From: an uncultured Porphyromonadaceae bacterium
Lineage (GTDB): Bacteria > Bacteroidota > Bacteroidia > Bacteroidales > Muribaculaceae
DNA length: 8,204 nt
Reading direction: 5' to 3'
NCBI GenBank assembly: GCA_900546835.1
Contig: UREH01000104.1
Coordinates: 1 to 8,204 of the forward strand
The notes under the pieces were generated by a model. The model made no database searches, was not told the origin of the DNA, and saw nothing but the letters and a program-made list of their open reading frames with translations. This document shows, piece by piece, positions 1-6,833 of this stretch (position 1 is the first letter of the stretch; each line of letters begins with the position of its first letter). The position numbers were made by a program, and so were the translations under genes.

Positions 1-26
1 CAGCGTCAGATGTGTATAAGAGACAG
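1..26 (+). other. Illumina Nextera (Tn5) adapter remnant, not genomic DNA
   Basis: Bases 8-26 are AGATGTGTATAAGAGACAG, the 19-bp Tn5 mosaic end used in Nextera libraries. They are preceded by CAGCGTC, the last seven bases of the Read 1 side of that adapter. The hybrid mosaic end joined to the synthetic read-1 tail has no natural explanation, so this is untrimmed adapter at a contig end. It produces the tell-tale peptides MYKRQ on the plus strand and LSLIHI on the minus strand. Genomic sequence starts at base 27. Seen directly in the sequence; adapter identity is established knowledge. Confidence 0.98.
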
Positions 27-524
27 GAGCACCTCATATTGCATTTTGGCCACTTTGTCGCCCCCTGTCTGAGCCTGCTTCTGAGTGCGGGCGATGCGAC
101 CCTCGATGGTCTCCAGGTCCTTGAGCTGGAGCTCGTAGTCTATTATCTCCTTGTCGCGCACGGGATCGACGGTGCCGTCGACGTGGGTGATGTTGTCGTC
201 GTCGAAGCAGCGGAGCACGTGGATTATGGCATCCGTCTCGCGGATATTTGCCAGAAACTTATTGCCCAGCCCCTCGCCTTTGCTCGCGCCCTTCACCAAG
301 CCCGCTATGTCGACAATCTCGACAGTAGCTGGAACGACGCTGCGCGGCTGGCACATCTCGACCAGGCGGTTAAGACGTTCGTCGGGCACGGTAATCACGC
401 CCACATTGGGTTCTATCGTACAGAAAGGGAAATTGGCCGACTGCGCCTTCGCGTTGGAAAGGCAGTTGAACAGTGTCGACTTGCCCACGTTGGGAAGTCC
501 GACAATTCCGCATTGCAATGCCAT
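27..524 (-). CDS. ychF: Redox-regulated ATPase YchF (OLA1 family), 3' end missing at the contig edge
   Basis: YchF is a cytoplasmic Obg-related P-loop NTPase that associates with ribosomes and, unlike most relatives, prefers ATP. The first 166 residues are present; the family is usually about 360-370 residues. Visible motifs are the P-loop GLPNVGKS at residues 9-16, the switch segment [10 protein letters not shown] at 31-40, the G3 motif DIAGL at 72-76, GLGNKFL around 85-91, and HVLRCF at 102-107. The start of the inserted coiled-coil region follows from about 128. The nucleotide-specificity motif (NxxE in this family) and the C-terminal TGS-like domain lie beyond the cut. The open frame continues six codons (LSLIHI) into adapter sequence and stops at base 6; those codons are not real. 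The ATG at 522-524 gives the family-typical N-terminus [16 protein letters not shown]. The gene is transcribed divergently from ugd. Identification is secure. Confidence 0.96.
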
Positions 525-576
525 GATGCTATATCGTATGCTATGTTATATTTGTAAATTTTTCGTTGTCGGACTG

Positions 577-584
577 CAAAGTTA
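577..584 (-). promoter_or_regulatory. Putative Bacteroidota -7 box for ychF
   Basis: Read on the minus strand, this is TAACTTTG, a full match to the Bacteroidota -7 consensus TAnnTTTG. It lies 52 bases upstream of the ychF start codon. No convincing -33 TTTG was found at the usual spacing of about 19-20 bases. The leader between box and ATG is A/T-rich without a Shine-Dalgarno sequence, as is common in this phylum. The box is seen in the sequence; promoter function is inferred. Confidence 0.55.
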
Positions 585-606
585 CGCAAAAATCGCGGGT
601 TTTACG

Positions 607-614
607 TACCTTTG
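607..614 (+). promoter_or_regulatory. Putative Bacteroidota -7 box for ugd
   Basis: TACCTTTG matches TAnnTTTG exactly and lies 40 bases before the ugd ATG. The upstream -33 position carries no clear TTTG. The box sits only 22 bases from the ychF -7 box on the other strand, so the two divergent promoters overlap. The same octamer recurs before the inositol-phosphate synthase (5275-5282) and typA (6799-6806), which supports it as a real promoter element in this genome. Confidence 0.6.
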
Positions 615-654
615 CAACTGCAAACCAACCGAAAGAACGTAAAATTTCCATCAG

Positions 655-1974
655 ATGAATATCGCAATTGTAGGAACCGGCTATGTCGGACTGGTATCCG
701 GCACATGCTTCGCCGAGATGGGCGTAAACGTAACCTGCGTCGACATTGACAAAGAAAAAATCGCTCGGCTGAAGCGCGGAGAGGTACCCATCTATGAGCC
801 CGGCCTCGACGAGATGGTGCTCCGCAACCACCGCGAGGGTCGCCTTAACTTTTCGACCGACCTGGCCGAGGTGATCGACGACGTGGAAGTGGTTTTCAGT
901 GCCGTAGGTACTCCTCCCGACGAAGACGGAAGCGCCGACCTGAAGTATGTGCTTGAAGTGGCGCGCACATTCGGCCGCAATATCAACAAGTACACTCTGC
1001 TCGTTACGAAATCCACCGTACCGGTCGGCACAGCCGCCAAGGTAAAGGCCGCCGTAGCCGAGGAGCTTGCAAAGCGCGGCGCCGAAGTGCCCTTCGACGT
1101 GGCCTCCAACCCCGAATTCCTCAAAGAGGGCGCGGCCATCAAGGACTTCATGAGTCCCGACCGCGTGGTTGTGGGAGTGGAGAGCGACCGCGCCCGCGAA
1201 CTGATGAGCCGCCTGTACCGCCCCTTCCTGCTCAATAACTTCCGCGTAATCTTCACCGACATCCCCTCGGCTGAGATGATAAAATACGCCGCCAACTCGA
1301 TGCTCGCAACCCGCATATCGTTCATGAACGACATCGCCAACCTCTGCGAACTCGTGGGCGCCGACGTCAACATGGTGCGCAAGGGCATCGGATCCGACTC
1401 GCGTATCGGTTCGAAATTCCTCTATCCCGGCTGCGGCTACGGCGGCAGCTGCTTCCCCAAGGACGTCAAGGCTCTGATCAAGACCGCCGAAAAAAGCGGC
1501 TACAAAATGCGCGTACTCTCGGCCGTCGAGGAGGTCAACGACCGCCAGAAATCCATCGTCTTCGAAAAGCTCGTGCGCCATCTGGGGGGAGTCGAGGCTC
1601 TCAAAGGGAAGAGAATCGCCATCTGGGGTCTCGCCTTCAAGCCCGAGACCGACGACATGCGCGAGGCGACATCGCTCGTCACCATGCGCTTGCTCACCGA
1701 GGCCGGTGCCACCGTGCGCGTGTTCGACCCCGTGGCGATGGACGAATGCCGACGCCGCGTGGGCGACGCCGTGGAGTATGCCACGGACATGTACGACTGC
1801 GTCCTTGATGCCGACGCCCTGCTGATGCTCACCGAGTGGAAGCAGTTCCGACTCCCATCGTGGGGCGTAATCATCCGCTCCATGAAGCGTCCGCTCGTAA
1901 TCGACGGCCGCAACATCTACGACCCCGCCGACATGGAGGCCCAGGGACTCGAATACAGCTGCATCGGACGCTGA
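655..1974 (+). CDS. ugd: UDP-glucose 6-dehydrogenase
   Basis: Cytoplasmic enzyme that oxidises UDP-glucose to UDP-glucuronate with two NAD+, supplying uronic-acid precursors for capsule, exopolysaccharide or LPS sugars. The protein has 439 residues, normal for the bacterial family. An N-terminal Rossmann NAD domain starts with GTGYVG at residues 7-12, followed by VGTPPDEDGSADL (84-96) and KSTVPVGT (119-126). Substrate and catalytic residues are visible: NPEFLKEG at 152-159, Lys210 and Asn214 in MIKYAANS, the catalytic Cys266 in GGSCFPKD, and Asp270. The C-terminal UDP-binding domain carries WGLAFKPETDDMREA (324-338), LTEWKQF (392-398) and IDGRNIYDP (416-424). The ATG at 655 gives the expected MNIAIVGTGYVG start; no Shine-Dalgarno sequence is evident. 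recG follows after 59 bases and may be co-transcribed. No glycosyltransferase or other polysaccharide genes are nearby, so its end product cannot be read from context. UDP-mannose/GDP-mannose dehydrogenase relatives are less likely given the UDP-glucose-type signature. Confidence 0.95.
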   Translation: MNIAIVGTGYVGLVSGTCFAEMGVNVTCVDIDKEKIARLKRGEVPIYEPGLDEMVLRNHREGRLNFSTDLAEVIDDVEVVFSAVGTPPDEDGSADLKYVLEVARTFGRNINKYTLLVTKSTVPVGTAAKVKAAVAEELAKRGAEVPFDVASNPEFLKEGAAIKDFMSPDRVVVGVESDRARELMSRLYRPFLLNNFRVIFTDIPSAEMIKYAANSMLATRISFMNDIANLCELVGADVNMVRKGIGSDSRIGSKFLYPGCGYGGSCFPKDVKALIKTAEKSGYKMRVLSAVEEVNDRQKSIVFEKLVRHLGGVEALKGKRIAIWGLAFKPETDDMREATSLVTMRLLTEAGATVRVFDPVAMDECRRRVGDAVEYATDMYDCVLDADALLMLTEWKQFRLPSWGVIIRSMKRPLVIDGRNIYDPADMEAQGLEYSCIGR

Positions 1975-2033
1975 CCCACCATCCCATGATTCCCGTACAC
2001 ATTAATATATAGGTAATCACTAGGTCTGCCGGC

Positions 2034-4127
2034 ATGCGCGATTCCCGCGACATAAACCTGATGTATGTAAAAGGCATCGGACCCGCCAAGGCCAAGCTCC
2101 TCAAGGAGGAACTTGGCCTGGCGAGCGTCTACGACCTTCTGCATCATTTTCCCACCCACTATGTGGACCGCTCGCAGATTTACCGCATCGCCGATTTCGA
2201 AGGGGAGATGCAGGCGGCCGTGCAGGTGCGCGGCCGCTTCGTCAGTTTCTCCACGCAGGGCGAAGGGGCACGCATGCGCCTAATCGGCCTCTTCACCGAC
2301 GGCTCGGCCACGATGGAAGTTGTGTGGTTCCAGCGCATCAGATATATCCGCGAGGCCTACCATACGGCAACGGAATACGTGCTCTTCGGCCGGCCGCAAC
2401 TTTTCAACCACCGCTGGAGTATGGTTCACCCCGAAGTCGACGCGCCGGAGTCGGCCGGAGCATCTCAGGGGCTGCGCGGCGTATATCCGCTCACCGAAAA
2501 GCTGCGCAACAGAGGAATCTCCACACGCACGATGTTCAACTGGGTTCAGAATGCGCTGAAAGCCTTCCCCGACATCGCCGAGACTCTGCCTGAAAACCTC
2601 CGCAGCCGCTACAATCTGATGGGAGCGGCGCAGGCGATTCACACGGTCCACAACCCTTCGGGCCACGCTGAACTCCAGCGCGCACGCGAGCGCCTGAAAT
2701 TCGAGGAACTCTTTTTCCTCCAGCTCAACATACGCCGCTATGCCATGCGGCGCAAGCAGGAACTGATGGGATTCCGCTTTCCGCGTATCGGCAAGTTTTT
2801 CAACGATTTCTATTCCCAGATTCTCCCCTTCCCGCTCACAGGCGCCCAGAAACGCGTAATCCGCGAGATACGCGCCGACGTCGACACCGGACGCCAGATG
2901 AACCGTCTCGTGCAGGGCGACGTCGGCTCGGGCAAGACTATAGTGGCCCTCATGGCCATGCTGATGGCGCTCGACAACGGCTGTCAGGCCTGCCTGATGG
3001 CTCCAACCGAGATTCTTGCCACCCAGCATTACGAATCGCTACGCGCGCTGGCCGCTCCGATAGGCATAAACGTTCGCCTACTCACGGGCTCCACGCGTAA
3101 AAAAGAGCGCGACAACATTCTGGCTATGCTCGCCGACGGCTCGCTGCACATACTCATCGGTACCCATGCGCTGATCGAAGACTCCGTGCAGTTCCGCAAT
3201 CTCGGCATGGTAGTCATCGACGAGCAGCACCGCTTCGGAGTGATGCAGCGCGCACGCCTCTGGAGCAAAAATCCAATCGCGCCCCATGTGCTGGTGATGA
3301 CCGCCACCCCGATTCCGCGCACTCTAGCGATGACCGTCTACGGCGATCTCGACGTATCCGTAATCGACGAACTGCCGCCGGGCCGCAAACCCGTGACCAC
3401 CCTGCTGCGCTACGACGACCAGCGTTTCAGCGTATACAGTGCCATAGGCCGTGAGCTGGCAAAAGGGAGGCAAGCCTATATCGTCTATCCCCTCATCCAG
3501 GAGAACGAAAAACTCGACCTCCGCAGCCTTGAGGAGGGATATGAACTGATTCGCGACACGTTTCCACACTATCGCGTGGCCTACGTGCACGGCCGCATGA
3601 AACCCACCGAGAAAGATTTCCAGATGCAGCTTTTCGCCTCGCACGAAGCCGACATTCTCGTGGCAACCACCGTGATTGAGGTCGGAGTCAACGTGCCCAA
3701 CGCCTCGATGATGCTCATAGAGAACGCCGAGCGCTTCGGCCTGTCGCAGCTCCACCAGCTTCGCGGGCGCGTGGGCCGCGGTGCCGACCAGAGCTACTGC
3801 GTACTCATGTCGAAGAGAAAAATCGCCACCGAGACCCGCAAACGCCTTGAACTGATGACCGCCACCACCGACGGCTTCGTAATAGCCGAGGCCGACATGA
3901 AGATGCGCGGCCCCGGCGACATCGAGGGCACAATGCAGAGCGGAATCCCCTTCAACCTCCGGATTGCCAGCCTCGCCTCCGACGGCCAGCTCGTGCAGCT
4001 CGCCCGAAATGCCGCATCGGAGATACTCGATGCAGACCCCACTCTCTCCTCCCCACCTTCCCTGCCACTCGCCCGCGAAGTCTCGCTCCGCTTCCCCCGA
4101 CAGGTCGACTTCTCCAGAATTTCCTGA
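2034..4127 (+). CDS. recG: ATP-dependent DNA helicase RecG
   Basis: Monomeric superfamily 2 helicase that remodels stalled replication forks and branch-migrates Holliday junctions. The 697 residues match the usual length of about 690-700. A helix-hairpin-helix-like N-terminus (VKGIGPAKAKLL, 12-23) and LHHFPTHYVDRS (36-47) lead into the OB-fold wedge domain (about 60-140) that splits the fork. The helicase core shows motif I GDVGSGKT (295-302), Ia MAPTEILA (322-329), II DEQH (396-399), III MTATPIPRT (422-430), IV VHGRM (518-522), V ATTVIEVGVNVPNA (544-557) and VI QLHQLRGRVGRG (572-583). The RecG-specific TRG motif is present, including RGPGDIEGTMQSG at 625-637. The ATG at 2034 gives an N-terminus of family length; an in-frame Met at residue 10 is possible but would trim the hairpin region. 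No clear promoter lies in the 59-base gap after ugd, so a ugd-recG transcript is plausible. The C-terminus (about 668-690) is Pro/Ser-rich and otherwise unremarkable. Confidence 0.97.
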   Translation: MRDSRDINLMYVKGIGPAKAKLLKEELGLASVYDLLHHFPTHYVDRSQIYRIADFEGEMQAAVQVRGRFVSFSTQGEGARMRLIGLFTDGSATMEVVWFQRIRYIREAYHTATEYVLFGRPQLFNHRWSMVHPEVDAPESAGASQGLRGVYPLTEKLRNRGISTRTMFNWVQNALKAFPDIAETLPENLRSRYNLMGAAQAIHTVHNPSGHAELQRARERLKFEELFFLQLNIRRYAMRRKQELMGFRFPRIGKFFNDFYSQILPFPLTGAQKRVIREIRADVDTGRQMNRLVQGDVGSGKTIVALMAMLMALDNGCQACLMAPTEILATQHYESLRALAAPIGINVRLLTGSTRKKERDNILAMLADGSLHILIGTHALIEDSVQFRNLGMVVIDEQHRFGVMQRARLWSKNPIAPHVLVMTATPIPRTLAMTVYGDLDVSVIDELPPGRKPVTTLLRYDDQRFSVYSAIGRELAKGRQAYIVYPLIQENEKLDLRSLEEGYELIRDTFPHYRVAYVHGRMKPTEKDFQMQLFASHEADILVATTVIEVGVNVPNASMMLIENAERFGLSQLHQLRGRVGRGADQSYCVLMSKRKIATETRKRLELMTATTDGFVIAEADMKMRGPGDIEGTMQSGIPFNLRIASLASDGQLVQLARNAASEILDADPTLSSPPSLPLAREVSLRFPRQVDFSRIS

Positions 4128-4153
4128 AGTCAGCCCGCGCTTCTGCTTTTTTA

Positions 4154-4185
4154 CTTGCCAGTTTCCCCGAATTCACCTATCTTTA
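4154..4185 (+). promoter_or_regulatory. Putative promoter of the ATP-grasp-like gene
   Basis: TATCTTTA at 4178-4185 fits the Bacteroidota -7 box TAnnTTTG at all but the last base. CTTG at 4154-4157 lies 20 bases upstream, near the expected -33 element (TTTG). The box ends 37 bases before the ATG at 4223. It suggests that the gene has its own start of transcription and does not depend only on read-through from recG. The pattern is seen; function is inferred. Confidence 0.45.
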
Positions 4186-4222
4186 CACTCATCGAAACTG
4201 TTTACTCATTCTATTTTGCCTT

Positions 4223-5071
4223 ATGCCGTCATATAAAATCGCCGCGGTGATGCGTTCCGGAGTTTATTCGCCCAACCATATCGGCAACGACGCCACAATT
4301 CTCAACACTGTGGCCGACCAACTGCGCAAGCGCGGCTGCGAAGTACACATCTATTCCGAAGAACAGTTTGTGGCAAGCAGAATCGATGAGCCGGTGATTA
4401 TAAACATGTGTCGCGAGCGGACCTCGATAGATAAACTGCAACGGCTTGAATCGGAGGGACGACTCGTAATCAACTCGGGCCATGGAATCGAGAACTGCAT
4501 CCGCGAGCGCCAGGCCCGCATACTGATCGGTTCCGGCCTTCCCTATCCGGAAAGTATTATTGTAGATACCAACGAGGCCGTAGAGCGCCGTCTGCGCGAG
4601 GCCGGCATGGGCCAGTGCTGGATAAAACGTGCCGACTTCCATTCGCAGCACGCCGAGGACGTAAGCTATGTGCGCACACCCGAGGAAGCCCAGAACGTAC
4701 TGCAGGAGTATTTCCTGCGCGGATTCCGCCGCGCAGTGATTACCCGCCACCTGCCGGGACAGCTCGTAAAATTCTATGGCGTTGCCGACACGGATTTCTT
4801 CCACTGGTTCCGTCCATACGAACCCTTCGACGCCTCAGAGCCATCGCTTCCGGAAAACATCGACGTAGAGCGAACACTCAAGGAGATCTGCGCCCGGGGG
4901 GCACGTGAACTGAATCTGATGGTCTACGGCGGCGAATGCATCCAGGATGCCTCCGCCCGGCTGCACATCATCGACTTCAACGACTGGCCCAGCTTCGCGC
5001 CCTGCAGGCCGGCAGCCGCAAAAGCCATTGCCAAGGCCGTTCTCGCCGCTGCCAAAGCCCGCGATCTCTGA
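4223..5071 (+). CDS. Uncharacterised ATP-grasp-like protein
   Basis: I do not recognise a named gene. The 282-residue protein has no signal peptide or membrane segment and is probably cytoplasmic. Its layout resembles small ATP-grasp ligases/kinases (RimK, D-Ala-D-Ala ligase, inositol-phosphate kinase ITPK). A Rossmann-like front domain covers about 4-115 (KIAAVMRSG; then LQRLESEGRLVINSGHGIENC at 72-92, where such enzymes have a 'name the right element, then pick the ligand' segment; then GLPYPESIIVD at 105-115). A central lobe has WIKRADFH (133-140), with the Lys expected to contact ATP. TRHLPGQLVKFYGV (174-187) resembles the strand carrying the ATP-hinge glutamate, but no Glu is evident there. 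A C-terminal metal-site strand LHIIDFNDWPSF (247-258) matches the D-x-N pattern that ATP-grasp enzymes use to bind Mg2+. The start at 4223 follows a plausible promoter. recG lies 95 bases upstream and the inositol-phosphate synthase 294 bases downstream, same strand. Fold assignment is by eye; substrate is unknown. Confidence 0.6.
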   Translation: MPSYKIAAVMRSGVYSPNHIGNDATILNTVADQLRKRGCEVHIYSEEQFVASRIDEPVIINMCRERTSIDKLQRLESEGRLVINSGHGIENCIRERQARILIGSGLPYPESIIVDTNEAVERRLREAGMGQCWIKRADFHSQHAEDVSYVRTPEEAQNVLQEYFLRGFRRAVITRHLPGQLVKFYGVADTDFFHWFRPYEPFDASEPSLPENIDVERTLKEICARGARELNLMVYGGECIQDASARLHIIDFNDWPSFAPCRPAAAKAIAKAVLAAAKARDL

Positions 5072-5146
5072 TTCCCGACCCTTTACACCTCCTCTCCCCT
5101 CTCAGCCCTATCAATCTTATTCGCCCATTAGCCTTATTTGCATTTA

Positions 5147-5196
5147 TTAACTAATTATCACCAACAGCAGGCTCGCTATACTTATTTTAACTAATT
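5147..5196 (+). repeat. Direct repeat TTAACTAATT, two copies 40 bases apart
   Basis: TTAACTAATT occurs at 5147-5156 and again at 5187-5196, start to start exactly 40 bases, close to four helical turns. The flanks are also A/T-rich and partly similar. Two such copies about 80-130 bases upstream of the promoter box could be a paired protein-binding site on one face of the helix. In sequence this A/T-rich they could also be chance. Confidence 0.4.
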
Positions 5197-5274
5197 TCGC
5201 CGTAATTTGAGCCTCTTTTGCAAATTTCAACATATTTTACGCTTAAAAAATTTTTACATTCCAATCTTAGCCCG

Positions 5275-5282
5275 TACCTTTG
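5275..5282 (+). promoter_or_regulatory. Putative Bacteroidota -7 box for the inositol-phosphate synthase gene
   Basis: TACCTTTG matches TAnnTTTG exactly. A run of five T at 5251-5255 sits 19 bases upstream, where the weakly conserved -33 TTTG would be. Transcription would begin near 5288, giving a leader of about 78 bases, longer than at the other genes here. The leader is A/C-rich and lacks a Shine-Dalgarno sequence. Confidence 0.6.
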
Positions 5283-5365
5283 ACGCCGTTATCGCAACAC
5301 ACCAGTCGCACACGCATCTCTCCCTCCCGAATTAACCCAAAAACACCACACACAACTAAAAACAC

Positions 5366-6667
5366 ATGGAAAAAATTCTCAAAGCCGAAGGTAAACTCGG
5401 CGTCCTCGTGGTCGGCCTCGGCGCCGTATCAAGCACATTCATAACAGGCGTACTGATGACCCGCAAAGGTCTCGCAAAGCCCGTAGGGTCGATGACGCAG
5501 TACGACGTGATGCGCGTAGGCGAAGGCGCCGACAAGAAATACCTTAAATACAACCAGATCGTCCCCCTCGCCGACCTGAACGACATCGTATTCGGCGCAT
5601 GGGACGTCTACTCCGCCAACGCTTTCGAGTCGGCAGTAAACTGCGAAGTGCTCAAAGCCAAGGACATACTTCCCGTAAAGGATGAGCTAGAGAAAATCGT
5701 GCCCATGAAAGCCGCTTTCGATCATAACTACGCCAAGCGTCTCGACGGCGACAACGTGAAGACCTGCACCTCGCGCTGGGACATGACCGAGCAAATCCGC
5801 CAGGACATCCGCGACTTCAAGAAGCGCACCGGCGTGGACCGCGTGGTAGTGCTCTGGGCCGCTTCGACCGAAGTCTACGTGCCCGTCGACAAGGAGGTCC
5901 ACTACACCCTCGACCAGCTCGAAAAGGCGATGAAAGCCGACGACCGCGCGCGCATCGCCCCCTCGATGTGCTACGCCTACGCCGCCCTCTCCGAAGGCTG
6001 CCCCTTCATAATGGGAGCGCCCAACACCACCGTCGACATCCCCGCCATGTGGGAGCTTGCAGAGAAGACACGCATGCCCATCGCCGGCAAGGACTTCAAG
6101 ACGGGGCAGACCCTCGTAAAATCGGGCTTCGCCCCCATCATCGGCACACGCTGCCTCGGCCTGGCCGGATGGTTCTCCACCAACATTCTGGGCAACCGCG
6201 ACGGCCTCGTGCTCGACGAGCCCGACAACTTCCGCACCAAGGAGGTATCGAAGCTCTCCACCCTCGAGTCGATTCTCGTGCCCGAGAAGCAGCCCGACCT
6301 CTACACCGACTACTACCATAAGGTGCGCATCAACTACTATCCCCCCCGCAACGACAACAAAGAGGGCTGGGACAACATCGACATCTTCGGCTGGATGGGT
6401 TACCCCATGCAGATAAAGATCAACTTCCTCTGCCGCGACTCCATTCTGGCCGCTCCGCTCTGCCTCGACCTCGTATTGCTCAGCGACCTGGCCGCACGCA
6501 AGGGCCGCTACGGCATCCAGCGCTTCCTCAGCTTCTTCCTCAAGAGCCCGATGCACGACTACACGCAGGATGAGGTGCCCGTCAACAACCTCTTCGAGCA
6601 GTATACAATGCTGAAAAACGCCATCCGCGAGATGGGAGGGTACCCTGCCGACGAACCCATCGACTGA
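5366..6667 (+). CDS. ino1: Inositol-3-phosphate synthase (myo-inositol-1-phosphate synthase, MIPS)
   Basis: NAD-dependent cytoplasmic enzyme that cyclises glucose 6-phosphate to myo-inositol 3-phosphate (= D-1-myo-inositol 3-phosphate), the first step of inositol synthesis. The 433 residues fit the prokaryotic/Bacteroidetes form, shorter than the eukaryotic enzyme (over 500). The Rossmann start is VVGLGAVSST (15-24). VVLWAASTEVYV (161-172) lies in the second half of the NAD fold. The signature FIMGAPNTTVDIP (214-226) and GKDFKTGQT (241-249) supply conserved lysines. NILGNRDG (273-280), TKEVSKLS (291-298) and CRDSILAAPLCLDLVLLS (356-373) are hallmark motifs of the catalytic/oligomerisation domain. 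The ATG at 5366 is the only suitable start. The gene has its own promoter and ends before a strong terminator at 6735-6766, so it appears monocistronic. In Bacteroides this enzyme feeds inositol phospholipid and sphingolipid synthesis; the partner phosphatidyltransferase and phosphatase genes are not adjacent here. Confidence 0.95.
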   Translation: MEKILKAEGKLGVLVVGLGAVSSTFITGVLMTRKGLAKPVGSMTQYDVMRVGEGADKKYLKYNQIVPLADLNDIVFGAWDVYSANAFESAVNCEVLKAKDILPVKDELEKIVPMKAAFDHNYAKRLDGDNVKTCTSRWDMTEQIRQDIRDFKKRTGVDRVVVLWAASTEVYVPVDKEVHYTLDQLEKAMKADDRARIAPSMCYAYAALSEGCPFIMGAPNTTVDIPAMWELAEKTRMPIAGKDFKTGQTLVKSGFAPIIGTRCLGLAGWFSTNILGNRDGLVLDEPDNFRTKEVSKLSTLESILVPEKQPDLYTDYYHKVRINYYPPRNDNKEGWDNIDIFGWMGYPMQIKINFLCRDSILAAPLCLDLVLLSDLAARKGRYGIQRFLSFFLKSPMHDYTQDEVPVNNLFEQYTMLKNAIREMGGYPADEPID

Positions 6668-6734
6668 TTGGGACGCGACATAATGACTCATCAACAGCAT
6701 ACAGCTGATATCCAATATCCTTTATCTTATTTCG

Positions 6735-6766
6735 AACGCCTCCGACCGTGGGTCGGGGGCGTTTTT
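6735..6766 (+). terminator. Strong Rho-independent terminator after the inositol-phosphate synthase gene
   Basis: A 12-base-pair stem (left arm 6735-6746, right arm 6752-6763) closes a five-base loop CGTGG. All pairs are Watson-Crick except one T-G wobble (6741/6757). The right arm runs directly into a T-run (6762-6766). The orientation with T-run on the plus strand fits the end of the upstream gene, 67 bases after its stop codon. No comparable T-run exists on the minus strand. It separates this transcript from typA. Confidence 0.9.
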
Positions 6767-6775
6767 ATATCCGGC

Positions 6776-6806
6776 TTTCGCATTCGGCAAAAAATTATTA
6801 CCTTTG
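6776..6806 (+). promoter_or_regulatory. Putative promoter of typA
   Basis: TACCTTTG at 6799-6806 is an exact -7 box. TTTC at 6776-6779, a one-mismatch match to the -33 TTTG, lies 19 bases upstream, the expected spacing. The box ends 27 bases before the typA ATG. It follows directly after the terminator, so typA is expected to be transcribed independently. Confidence 0.65.
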
Positions 6807-6833
6807 CAGGTTGAAATTCTGAAGTAAGTCAAC

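Larger units (their letters stand above)
5072..5365 (+). promoter_or_regulatory. Long A/T-rich intergenic region upstream of the inositol-phosphate synthase gene
   Basis: This 294-base stretch holds no credible gene. Its first part (5072-5130) is pyrimidine-rich. The middle (5130-5270) is strongly A/T-rich and contains a repeated decamer. A promoter box follows at 5275-5282, and the rest is an A/C-rich leader of about 80 bases ending in a purine-poor, A-rich segment before the ATG. No intrinsic terminator with a clear stem and T-run is visible after the ATP-grasp-like gene. The size and A/T content contrast with the short gaps elsewhere and suggest a regulated promoter, but no known operator was recognised. 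Confidence 0.5.

Noticed and set aside
8..26. A Tn5-type mosaic end as evidence of a native transposon
   Set aside because: The 19-bp hybrid mosaic end joined to the synthetic read-1 tail at the extreme contig end is a library adapter, and no transposase or target duplication is present.
12..557. Plus-strand open frame beginning MYKRQ
   Set aside because: Its start codon is inside the Nextera adapter and the rest is antisense to ychF.
541..1581. Minus-strand open frame (346 codons) opposite ugd
   Set aside because: Antisense to a complete ugd with all catalytic residues; no family resemblance. High GC content leaves few stop codons on the other strand.
1975..2033. A/T-rich island (around 1998-2013) between ugd and recG as a separate recG promoter
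   Set aside because: It contains TATATA but no TAnnTTTG box and no -33 element at suitable spacing; co-transcription with ugd is simpler.
4125..4152. Possible terminator after recG: GAAG/CTTC pairing followed by a run of six T
   Set aside because: The stem is only four base pairs with a ten-base loop, too weak to call an intrinsic terminator, although the T-run is real.
5687..6715. Long minus-strand open frame (342 codons) opposite the inositol-phosphate synthase gene
   Set aside because: Antisense shadow of a well-supported gene, with the same biased Val/His/Gly/Glu composition and no motif.
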